Part shown: positions 53,701-64,000 of the stretch, in pieces
Layout: each line of letters begins with the position of its first letter
How positions within the stretch are numbered: position 1 is the first letter of the stretch
Assembly: GCF_050003625.1 (NCBI RefSeq)
Contig: NC_134398.1
Span: 68,084,891-68,148,890, forward strand
Length of the DNA stretch: 64,000 nt
Direction: 5' to 3'
Origin: Haematobia irritans
Taxonomy: Eukaryota; Arthropoda; Insecta; Diptera; Muscidae
Notes under the pieces: generated by a model
Database searches by the model: none
What the model was told of the DNA's origin: nothing
The model's input: only the letters and a program-made list of their open reading frames with translations
Made by a program: the position numbers and the translations under genes

Positions 53701-54490
53701 TAATGCCATCTGTTGGTAATTGTTGTTGTTGAGTGCAATCACACTGAAATGCCACACTCGTTTTTTTGTTTACCGACCGTTGTTACCAAAAACAATGGAA
53801 AAGGAAGATTGGAAAATGGGCGACGTCATACCAAAAGTTGCATTTACGGTGTTCGATACATACACGTTCGTTCATTTTTAATTTGCAATATTTTTTGTTA
53901 AAAACTCATAAATGATGTTAATTTTGTGTAAATAATAATGAGAAACTTTAGACCAATTGTTCTACGACATTCCCTGATATAAATTTCTTTTTATACTTAG
54001 TTTAATTTGTGGAACAAAAAATCTTAAACGACACGTTTGCATCGAACGCCGTCAATGGTTTGATACCCTCTGCTGCCATTTTCCCATCTTCATCTTCCAT
54101 TGTTTTTGGTTGTTACGATCAAAGATTATAAGCTTGAGGAAGATAGGAAATTGGCTTGCGTCATACCAAATGTTGCATTTACCATGTTAGTTCAATACAT
54201 GTTTGTAATCTTTTAGTTGTTTTTCGTTTTTATTTTTTAAATGAAAAATGTAATTTTCTCAATGAAACAATGTTAAATTTTAGTCAACAAAAAAAAAATA
54301 CATTTTCCCCTTTATGGAAATTTATTTCGTGCTCTTAATTTCTTTTTATTTGCATTTTAATGCTATGTCAATACTTGTGGTATACGCGTTTGGTTCGAGT
54401 ATTAAACTAATGTGGTAAATGGTTTGATGTTCTCAGTAGCCATTCTCCCATCTTCTGTAATCTATAATCTTTGGTTACGATGTCTATTGG
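53701..54490. repeat. Divergent ~390-bp tandem duplication
   Basis: Words recur in order: GCGTCATACCAAATGTTGCA (54157) with GACGTCATACCAAAAGTTGC (53823), and ATGGTTTGATACCC...CCATTTTCCCATCTTC (54055) with ATGGTTTGATGTTC...CATTCTCCCATCTTC (54419). No coding frame. Confidence 0.55.
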
Positions 54491-54592
54491 TATAAGATTG
54501 CACGACACTGCATACGAAAATTCTTATATACTAGTGGTGTTTTTATTCTCACATTTGTGTCAATTTAAAGATCGCATGGTAATTGGTGTCTT

Positions 54593-54735
54593 ACTCAGGG
54601 ATCCGGAGCGGTCCATTTTTTTCGCTCCGCTCCGCTCCCGCTCCGGAGAAAAAAAAAACCGCTCCGCTCCTCGCTCCGCTCCGAGAAAAAAAAAATCGCT
54701 CCGCTCCACGCTCCGCTCCGCTCCTCTTCGAGAAA
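54593..54735. repeat. GC-rich CGCTCCGCTCC low-complexity tract
   Basis: Blocks of CGCTCCGCTCC separated by GAGAAAAAAAAAA, bordered by ATCCGGAGCGG. Base composition is very unlike the flanks. The open frames through it (RSAPAPEKKK-like) are artefacts. Confidence 0.75.
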
Positions 54736-54786
54736 ATTATAGTACAAACATTGTATTATTTGTTCAATTGAGTTTTATTTTATTTA

Positions 54787-55725
54787 GAAAAATCGGGCGG
54801 TACATATATGGGAGCTATAGCTAAATCTGAACCGATTTCGATGATTTTTTGCACATATAGTTAGTGCTATATAGTTAGTTAGTTATCTTACTCGCCAACT
54901 TTGAGTAAGATCGGTTGATAAATAAGGGTTTTATGACCTAATTTGACAAAATCGGGCGATACATATATATGGGAGCTATAGCTAAATCTGAACCGATTTC
55001 GATGATTTTTTGTACATATAGTTAGTGGTATAGAAGACTACATTTAGCCAAATTTGGGTAAGATCGGTTGATAAATAAGAGTTTTATAGCCAAATGAAGA
55101 AAAATCGGGCGGTACATATATATGGGAGCTATAGCTAAATCTGAACCGATTTCGATGATTTTTTGCACATATAGTTAGTGCTATAGAAGATTATATTTAA
55201 CCAACTTTGAGTAAGATCGGTTGATAAATAAGGGTTTTATGACCTAATTTGACAAAATCGGGCGATACATATATATGGGACCTATATCTAAATCTGAACC
55301 GATTTCGATGAAATTTTCAGACTTAAAGGGTGATACAGAAGATTATATTGTGCTAAATTTGACGACGATCGGTTAGTAAAAAAAGTGCAACGTGACCCCA
55401 TTTGTCGAAATCGGGCAATACATATATATGGGAGCTATATCTAAATTTGATCCGATTTCTTCCAAATTCAATAACGTTCGTCCTTGTGCCCAAAAAAACT
55501 CCCTGTACCAAATTTCACCAAAATCGGTTAATAATTGCGACCGAAATCCTGTGAACAACAAATACATGGACAGACGGACGGACGCCAAGCGCTAGATCGA
55601 CTCAGGAGGTGATTCTGAGTCGATCGGTATATATATCTAAAATCAATATTTCTTGTAGGCACATTTTTTGGCAGATCAAACTTGTTATACCCTAACCACT
55701 ATGTGGTTTAGGGTATAATGACTTT
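54787..55725 (+). repeat. ~155-bp tandem-repeat element with GTATAA tail
   Basis: Five units of AAATCGGGCGGTACATATAT...CTGAACCGATTTCGATG, then GACGGACGGACG, an inverted GAGTCGATCGGTATATATAT block, and TATACCCTAACCACTATGTG ... GGTTTAGGGTATAA. Same body plan as 38067-39930. Confidence 0.7.
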
Positions 55726-56210
55726 AAAACAATGTGTTGAAATATTTTATTAATTTTGAAGATTTTTTCAGAAATATTAAATCCATTTTGACTTCATTAA
55801 AAGAAGCATTCTAGGAAGCATATGTTAATTTTTCATTTTTTTAGATTTTTTCGTCAGTTGTTATCACAATCCTTTAAAAACGAGTTAACGAGTTATTTTT
55901 TTTCCATATTAAGACTCGACTTCCAGTAGAAATTATGCTAAGTTTCAAGTAAAAAGCGTCTTTAAAATAAAGTGTTGAAAAACATGTCTTATTTTTTAAC
56001 GATTTTTTGCTTTGTAGGCAAGATGCAAAAAGGAAACAAATTTAAAGACAATTTTATTAATTTTAAAGAATTTTTCTTATTATTAAAGTCACGTTGACCT
56101 TACCTCAAAAATTTTATCTTTCATGTTATGATACACATTCTTAAGTAAAATCACTTAATTATAAGGACATTACAACTTCATTCAAAAGTTTATTGCCTTT
56201 TGGACAAGAA
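55726..56210. other. AT-rich, no feature seen
   Basis: Two AATAAAGTGTTGAAA-like words only; no repeats or frames worth naming. Confidence 0.5.
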
Positions 56211-57175
56211 AACAAGTATATACAGCACTAAGTTCGGCCGGGCCGAACCTTAAATACCCACCACCATGAACCAAATATTAGGGTTTCCTTTGAAATTTTA
56301 GGAGGGCTTGAGGACTTGAGGACACTTCCCGAAGATAAATTTAAAGATTTCACCTATGAGGACTATATAAGATTCTGGATTTATAAGAACCATTTTTGTT
56401 TGAGTTTTAGAGGAATCATTAACATCTCTTGTAAGTGTGCAAGAAAATTATAAAATAACGTCTTGATTTGAAATCTTAAATATGTAGAAGTAAAATCTGG
56501 AAATTTTACATTGAGTTTCAAGCAATTCAAGTGAAGTCAGTCTATATGGAGGCATTACCAAATGGACCGAGCCTAAAATACCAGAATATTTACAATTTCA
56601 GGCAAATCAGATAAAAATTACGGTTTCTAGAAACCCAAGGAGTTAAATCGGGAGATCGTTCTTATGGGGGATATACTAAAACATGGACCGCTACTCACCG
56701 TTTTCGGCACACCTCTTTATGACCCGAAAATACCTCTAGATTTCCAATTTCAGGCAAATAGGCACACCTCTTTACGGTCATAAAATACCTCCAGATTTCA
56801 AATTTCAGGCAAATTGGATAAAAAATACGATTTATATAAGCCCAAGACCCCAAATCAGGAGGTCGGTTTATATGGGGACTATATCAAAACCTGGACCGAT
56901 ATAACCCATCTTCGAACTTGACCCGCCTGCAGACAAAAGACGAGGTTGTGCAAAATTTCAGCACGATTGCTTCATTATTGAAGACTGTAGCGTGATTACA
57001 ACAGACAGACAGACAGACGGACAGAGGGACATCGTTATATCGTCTTAGAATTTCTCCCTGATCAAGAATATATATACTTTATATAGTCGGAAATCGATAT
57101 TTCGATGTGTTACAAACGGAATGACAAACTTATTATACCCCCGTCACCATTCTATGGTGATGGGTATAAAAAACT
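56211..57175 (+). repeat. GTATATACAGCACTAAG...GGGTATAAAAA element
   Basis: The head AAGTATATACAGCACTAAGT with ACCCACCACCATGA and the tail TATGGTGATGGGTATAAA share inverted words. The middle has repeated AAATTTCAGGCAAAT units and an ACAGACAGACAGACGGACAG microsatellite. Related to 38067-39930 but without the long tandem arrays. Confidence 0.7.
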
Positions 57176-59284
<2,109 letters not shown>

Positions 59285-59414
59285 TTCCTTGTTTTGGTTT
59301 CAAGAGAGATCTTAATCTAGTTTGGCATTTCATTTATATTAGTTAATGGTAAATTCAGATACTCATATTTCACATTTTTTGTTTTGTAAAGGAGTTTAAC
59401 ATTTATGTTTTTTT

Positions 59415-60227
59415 TTACATGGGACAATTCCCCGAGATTAGCCATCCTAAGGATGAATTCTGGGCCATTAAATTTCCGTCGATGTTAGGTATTATTCCAC
59501 CCAACATTATCCTGGGGTATAGGTCAGCGCCTAGTACCATAGAAATGACCTTACTCTCGTGAAACTCCGAATCTGCCATTATCAAATTTACGAATTTTTC
59601 CTTAGAAGGCTTCGGTAGAGTTTTGGCTGGTGTTTTCATTTCGATGCGGTTGTCAACGCGCATAAGAGAAGTAATCTTAAGTTGACGATCTGAAATAGAG
59701 CGAAAAGTTACTTGGCACATGAGTGAGTCTCCAACACGATCAATTGCGATTCCAATCTTTGCTACAATTTTCGTCGATACACGACTAATTGAAGAGCCAG
59801 TGTCAATAAGAATTCTTATAGGATGTAACCGACCTCCATGAACAATCTTTACTATGGCAGTGGGCAAAATGGTAATGGCTTGTGGTTGAAAGGTTGCAGC
59901 CATGGCGGATGCCGCTGGTGTGTCGATTACCTTGTTGTCGTGCTCTATATGGGGGTTTCGGTGCAGTAAAGTATGATGACGTCGACGACATATATGACAA
60001 CCTGACTTAGTAAAGCACCCGGCTTTGGAGTGGCGGTGAGCTAAACAATTAACGCAGTAGTTAAATCTTTCTACGGCTCGTTGCCTCTTTTTTGAGTCCA
60101 TCGACAGAAACTTTTTGCATAGTCGCAACGGATGGTGCTTGGAACAAATTCGGCATTGAAAACGCTTGTTTTGACGTCTAACATTCGGTTGATGGCTGTC
60201 GGGACGATTTTTTACAATTCGTGGCAT
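59415..60227 (-). CDS. BEL/Pao zinc-knuckle plus aspartic protease frame
   Basis: 270 codons from ATG at 60227. A Cys/His-rich module comes first: FQCRICSKHHPLRLCKKF, then YCVNCLAHRHSKAGCF and CHICRRRHHTLLHRN, the pattern that ends Pao-type Gag. An aspartic protease follows with LIDTGSSISRVSTK (about residue 137) and the downstream LGADLYPRIMLGGIIPN...LGWLISGNC typical of DUF1758. The frame then stops (NCPM, TGA/TAA region at 59415). Normally RT follows directly; here the RT-IN frame lies upstream instead, 74 bp away. The DNA just before the ATG has an acceptor-like TTTACTTTCAG. Either a rearranged element or an unusual gene order. Confidence 0.75.
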   Translation of the reverse strand: MPRIVKNRPDSHQPNVRRQNKRFQCRICSKHHPLRLCKKFLSMDSKKRQRAVERFNYCVNCLAHRHSKAGCFTKSGCHICRRRHHTLLHRNPHIEHDNKVIDTPAASAMAATFQPQAITILPTAIVKIVHGGRLHPIRILIDTGSSISRVSTKIVAKIGIAIDRVGDSLMCQVTFRSISDRQLKITSLMRVDNRIEMKTPAKTLPKPSKEKFVNLIMADSEFHESKVISMVLGADLYPRIMLGGIIPNIDGNLMAQNSSLGWLISGNCPM

Positions 60228-60301
60228 TTGAATGAATATTAGTAAGCAAATATCTGAAAGTAAATTATAATAAAATAATGAGCTAAGGGAATAAACGGAC
60301 G
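60228..60301 (-). promoter_or_regulatory. 74-bp spacer with splice-acceptor-like site
   Basis: Between the pol stop and the zinc-knuckle ATG, the minus strand reads a T-rich run ending ATAATTTACTTTCAG, a good acceptor, about 25 bases before the ATG. No LTR, primer-binding site or polypurine tract fits in this space. Use of the site is inferred. Confidence 0.45.
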
Positions 60302-63300
60302 TTACTGAGTTGGAAGAACAACGAGCTTTACAATAGGTCGCGTTAAAACTCCCCTCGGGGTGTATATCTCAGCAACTCTAATTCGATTATCCTTTCCTGG
60401 GAAGAGTCGAGTTACCCGACCGATTCTCCATTCATTTGGTGATGTATTTTCGTCGCGGATTACTACTATCGAATCGATTTCAATATTATTTTCAGGATTT
60501 TTCCACTTATTACGTTTGTGAAGCTCCTTTAAATATTCGGATTTCCATCTCTGGACGAAATTATGATGTAAGACCTTAACGCGTTGCCATCGATTAACTA
60601 CTGATTCAATGCGATCATCGGATATAGTTTCAGGAGGAGCTAGTATAGAATGGCCGGTAAGGAAGTGTCCTGGTGTTAATGGGTTTAAATCCCCAGGATT
60701 TTCAGACATGGTTGAAATGGGTCTAGAGTTTAGACATGCTTCAACTTTGGTTAGAAGTGTACAAAACTCTTCGAATGAGTATTTAAAGTTACCTGAAACT
60801 TTGCGGAAATGAGTTTTAAAACTCTTAACCCCTGCCTCCCACAAACCTCCCATGTGTGGGGCGCCAGGCGGGATGAAGTGCCAGGACACATTTTGATGAA
60901 CGAATTGAGAAACAATACTTGCTCGCGATGCTTCAAGGAAATCTCTGGCTATTTGTCTTGAGGCCCCAACGAAATTCGTGCCGTTATCGGAGTATATGTG
61001 ACGTGGACAACCTCTTCGTGATATGAACCTCTGGAAAGCCGCGATAAAGGACGAAGTGGATAAGGAGGAAGTCAATTCTAAGTGAATCGCTTTGGTAGCA
61101 AAACACACGAACAGACAAACATAGCCTTTTGTAAGTTTGCAGCCTCTTCCAACAAAACTTTTGATGTCAAAAGGGCCTGCAAAATCGATACCAGTCGAAT
61201 AGAAAGGCCAATGGAACGTGGTTCTTTCGGGAGGCAAAGCGGACATAATTTGCGAAAGCGTTTTCTTTTTATGGAGGACACATGTTTTACAATTATGAAT
61301 TACCAATTTCACAAGGTTTCTCAATCGTGGAACCCAAAACTGCATTCGAATTAGATTCATGACCAGCTGGTTACCTCCGTGCAATGAGAGAATGTGAGTA
61401 AATTCAACGAGGAGTTTTGTGAGATTCGCATTGTAGGGCAGAATAATCGGATGTCTTTCATCATAATTAAGAGAAGGTGAATAAACCAATCTACCCATAG
61501 AGCGAATAATGTTATTTCGATCAAGGAAGGGATTCAGATTGAGAATGGATGATGTCTTTGGCACGTCGCACTTGTTACATAATGCTTTATATACCGTAGG
61601 ATAATATCTCCTTTGAGAAATCGTAATAAGACGATTTTTGACATAAATTACCTCAGATGCGGACAGTAAGGTTGATGTATATTGGGACGATTCATATTTT
61701 TTATTCGATTTGTGGATGAACCTAAAAACATAACACATAACTCGAACTGCACGTCCATAGGATGAAAATCTTTCTAAGATATCTTGAGTTTCTTGGACGC
61801 TAGCCACGTTAACGCGTAGAGGTTTTCTTTCGAGATCAGTATCGGGGATGAAAGTGGTACTAGGAGGCCAAAACTTTTTCGGTTGTCCAAGCCATTCCGG
61901 GCCATGCCACCATAACCGACTATTAATGAGTTCTTGGGTGTAAACGCCACGACTTGCTAAGTCGGCAGGATTAGATGATGTATCAACATGAAACCACTTG
62001 TCTGTCCCTATCTTGTTTGCGATAATGGAAACGCGATTGGCTACAAATACTTTCCATTGACATGGCGGTTTCTGTAGCCACGCAAGTACAATGGTTGAAT
62101 CGGTCCATTTGTAAAGTTCGGCATTGGGAATATTCATGAAAGGAATAATGGAATCGGCAGTCTCAGCCAAAAGGGTTGCTCCACAAAGCTCAAGTTTGGG
62201 AATAGAAATCGTTTTCACTGGAGAGACACGGGATTTTGACGTTAACAAATTAACAATGATCAAATCATTATCTAAATGCACTCGGACATATATGGCTGTT
62301 GCATATGCGTCCTCTGACGCATCACAAAATGCATGGAATTCTATTTGACAGGTTGGAGAATATGAGACCCACCGTGGCAACTGTATGCTATCGACCTTGG
62401 AATAACTTTCTCGGAACTTCATCCAGTCACGTAGACAATCAGATGAAATACTTTCATCCCAATTCACGCCAGAGAGCCATACTTTGCGCATGAATATTTT
62501 CGCCACAACCACAATGGGCGCTAACCACCCAGCTGGGTCGAATATCTTGGCGATATTCGCAAGAACCTGTCGCTTAGTATATTGAGTCCTTTGCGACAAC
62601 ATATGTGTAGTGAATATAAAATGATCGGACTTTGCGTTCCATCGCACTCCTAATGTCTTCGTCTGACTACTATCATCGAAGCTTAGGAAATCTTCGGTCA
62701 ATAAATTTTGTCTTGGCAAATCCCCTAGGATTTCGGAAGAATTGGATGTCCACTTCCGAAGTGGAAAACATCCGGAATGGAGTGCTGAGATCAGCTGTTG
62801 TTTGGCAAGCAAAGCCGACTCTATGTCATGACTACCGGTGATTACATCGCCAACATACATTTCATTTTCAATGATTTGGCTGGCTAAAGGAAACTTGTCC
62901 CTGGAATCAATGGCAAGTTGCAACAAAGTCCTAATGGCCAAGTATGGTGCTGCATTTACGCCAAAAGTCACCGTTTTTAATTCGAAGTCTTGAATTTGGT
63001 CGGAAGGGTCTGAACGAAAAACAATGCGCTGAAAGGGTGTGTGTTTTGGATTGACCCTTATTTGCCTGTACATTTTTTCGATGTCGGCACTAAAGACATA
63101 ACGATAAAAACGCCATCTCAATAAAAGAGTAGTTATGTCCCTTTGGAGAACAGGCCCAGGATAAAGTACATCGTTTAAGGACTTACCCGAGGAGCTAGGG
63201 TACGATGCATTAAATACCACTCTAACCTTAGTTGTGGTACTTTCTGGCTTCATAACACAATGGTGTGGAAGATAGTAGTGTTGAAAAAGTTCGTCTGTGG

Positions 63301-63550
63301 CTGGAGAAGGAACTCTTTCCATGTGAAAAAGCTCCAGATATTCTTTGATAACAGAGTCATATCGTACTTTTAATTCAGAATTCTTCAAAAGACGGTTTTC
63401 ATTTTTGAGAAATTGTGCATGGGCAATGTCTCTACACGGATGAAAAAGACTGTTTTTCATATGTTTGGCTATAAACATTATATGTTTGGAACACAAATTT
63501 TTAAACACAATATTTTTGAGTGCAAGCATATAATGTTCATAAACTAGCAT
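60302..63550 (-). CDS. BEL/Pao Pol (RT-RNase H-IN), 5'-truncated, RT box mutated
   Basis: 1082 open codons. The first ~33 residues come from the ATATGTTTGG repeat; true Pol starts near 63453 (RDIAHAQFLKNENRLLKNSE, EYLELFHMERVP). The RT has MKPESTTTKVRVVFNASYPS and FSADIEKMYRQIRVNPKHTP. The catalytic box reads MYVGDVITG near 62845 where Pao RTs have YVDD, so the first Asp is Gly and RT should be dead. RNase H has FHAFCDASEDAYATAIYVRV and TDSTIVLAW. Integrase has HGGNQLVMNLIRMQFWVPRL...CKTCVLHKK (HHCC). Its catalytic residues lie in GIDFAGPF, IYSDNGTNF and GLWEAGVKSF (DD-E). The C-terminus ends with the DUF5641-like NEWRIGRVTRLFPGKDNRIR. Apart from the RT box the frame is intact. Confidence 0.88.
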   Translation of the reverse strand: MLVYEHYMLALKNIVFKNLCSKHIMFIAKHMKNSLFHPCRDIAHAQFLKNENRLLKNSELKVRYDSVIKEYLELFHMERVPSPATDELFQHYYLPHHCVMKPESTTTKVRVVFNASYPSSSGKSLNDVLYPGPVLQRDITTLLLRWRFYRYVFSADIEKMYRQIRVNPKHTPFQRIVFRSDPSDQIQDFELKTVTFGVNAAPYLAIRTLLQLAIDSRDKFPLASQIIENEMYVGDVITGSHDIESALLAKQQLISALHSGCFPLRKWTSNSSEILGDLPRQNLLTEDFLSFDDSSQTKTLGVRWNAKSDHFIFTTHMLSQRTQYTKRQVLANIAKIFDPAGWLAPIVVVAKIFMRKVWLSGVNWDESISSDCLRDWMKFRESYSKVDSIQLPRWVSYSPTCQIEFHAFCDASEDAYATAIYVRVHLDNDLIIVNLLTSKSRVSPVKTISIPKLELCGATLLAETADSIIPFMNIPNAELYKWTDSTIVLAWLQKPPCQWKVFVANRVSIIANKIGTDKWFHVDTSSNPADLASRGVYTQELINSRLWWHGPEWLGQPKKFWPPSTTFIPDTDLERKPLRVNVASVQETQDILERFSSYGRAVRVMCYVFRFIHKSNKKYESSQYTSTLLSASEVIYVKNRLITISQRRYYPTVYKALCNKCDVPKTSSILNLNPFLDRNNIIRSMGRLVYSPSLNYDERHPIILPYNANLTKLLVEFTHILSLHGGNQLVMNLIRMQFWVPRLRNLVKLVIHNCKTCVLHKKKTLSQIMSALPPERTTFHWPFYSTGIDFAGPFDIKSFVGRGCKLTKGYVCLFVCFATKAIHLELTSSLSTSSFIAAFQRFISRRGCPRHIYSDNGTNFVGASRQIARDFLEASRASIVSQFVHQNVSWHFIPPGAPHMGGLWEAGVKSFKTHFRKVSGNFKYSFEEFCTLLTKVEACLNSRPISTMSENPGDLNPLTPGHFLTGHSILAPPETISDDRIESVVNRWQRVKVLHHNFVQRWKSEYLKELHKRNKWKNPENNIEIDSIVVIRDENTSPNEWRIGRVTRLFPGKDNRIRVAEIYTPRGVLTRPIVKLVVLPTQ

Positions 63551-63690
63551 AACATGTTTGGGACATATATGTTAATATGTTAGAACATATTATGTTTGGG
63601 ACATAAAATGTTTGTAAATATAATATGCTTGGATGCAAACATATATTAATTTAGAAATAGCCTATAAACATATATGTGTTTAGTAGCTTG
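63454..63690. mobile_element. ATATGTTTGG-word repeat, partial copy
   Basis: Same family as 27446 onward (ATGTTTGGGACATATATGTT, TATGTTAGAACATATTATGT). It interrupts the 5' side of the BEL pol. Confidence 0.65.
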
Positions 63691-63691
63691 G

Positions 63692-63802
63692 AGCGCTATT
63701 TAACAGGGAGCGATATTGAATTAAGTTGGTGGTTGTTGCTTGTTATTACAAAATTAACATTTTATTTTTCCTTGGGCAATTGATCAGCTACTTCTTTGAT
63801 CC
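63692..63802 (+). repeat. 110-bp block shared with 19053-19180
   Basis: GTAGCTTGGAGCGCTATTT...GGGCAATTGATC matches the inside of the AAGGCCGGTACTATGTTC MITE at 18981-19204. Confidence 0.7.
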
Positions 63803-64000
63803 TTACAAACTGTGTGGTCCGCTGTTCGAATCCCCGTCCGGCAAAAGGTAAAATTAAAATAAAAAAAATCATACAATTGAATAATTTCTTCTACAATGTT
63901 TGTATTACAGAAAAAGGTGCTAAGAACTAAAAAATCTCGTGGAAGTGAGAAAGATGTGGGGGAATATACAATTGGGCAGAAACAAAATTTTGAGCATTCA
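63803..64000 (+). repeat. tRNA-derived repeat, 3' half of head plus body
   Basis: CCTTACAAACTGTGTGGTCC with the B-box GTTCGAATCCCC, then the body AATAATTTCTTCTACAATG and AAAAAATCTCGTGGAAGTGA, colinear with 28905-29050. The 5' half of the tRNA-like head is missing at the junction. It continues past the window. Confidence 0.6.

Noticed and set aside
54471..54824. Arg/Ser/Pro-rich frames over the GC-rich tract
   Set aside because: Composition is forced by CGCTCC repeats; no start context or conservation is visible.

Overview
This window reads as AT-rich insect DNA, most likely from a calyptrate fly of the Muscidae type. The evidence is one conserved host gene with fly-like splice sites, a mariner of the irritans subfamily, and piled-up Ty3/gypsy, BEL/Pao, LINE, SINE and MITE copies. 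The species call is an inference. Nothing bacterial or viral in the free-living sense is present.

Layout. 1-1.5 kb: a LINE tail fragment split by a non-autonomous hAT element with a perfect 8-bp target duplication. 1.5-8.2 kb: the only recognised host gene, on the minus strand, a YEATS-domain plus C-terminal histone-fold-like protein (D12/YEATS2, ATAC complex). It has two coding exons and a 3-kb intron that carries an antisense LINE remnant and a MITE. 8.5-11.9 kb: a partly duplicated array of an element with CCCAATAAACAC ends, one copy holding a young 364-bp MITE. 12.0-13.4 kb: two elements with CCCTGCCA ends. 13.4-29.3 kb: a nest of insertions. An inverted arm of the CCCAATAAACAC element is split in three; inside the first gap is a tRNA-derived SINE split by a broken 5.1-kb Ty3/gypsy element (13699-18795), followed by a MITE split by an intact 6.2-kb Ty3/gypsy element (19205-25408). 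The intact element has apparently identical LTRs, a SAP-domain Gag, and a textbook -1 frameshift cassette between gag and pol.

30-51.4 kb: repeat-rich DNA dominated by a large imperfect inverted repeat (arms about 31.4-38.1 kb and 44.0-50.1 kb). The arms differ by clean insertions, so several elements can be defined by empty/filled comparison: a CAC...GTG family with 2-bp target duplications (1.42 and 2.6 kb) and a piggyBac-like MITE with degraded TTAA. The centre holds two near-identical 1.87-kb tandem-repeat elements in direct orientation, an unidentified exon-like fragment and a complete-length but frameshifted irritans mariner. Short exon-like cassettes with consensus splice sites are tandemly repeated in the 2.6-kb element.

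51.4-64 kb: a transposase fragment, a decayed BEL/Pao gag split by a MITE, three tandem-repeat or low-complexity elements, a DD41D Tc1/mariner element lodged in a long (TA)n tract, and a BEL/Pao region in which pol lies upstream of a zinc-knuckle plus protease frame. That is the reverse of the normal order, with a splice-acceptor-like site between them and a Gly in place of the first Asp of the RT YxDD box.

The host gene is the only functional non-mobile locus I can support. All coordinates and motifs come from reading the sequence by eye; family names come from recognised motifs, not from searches.
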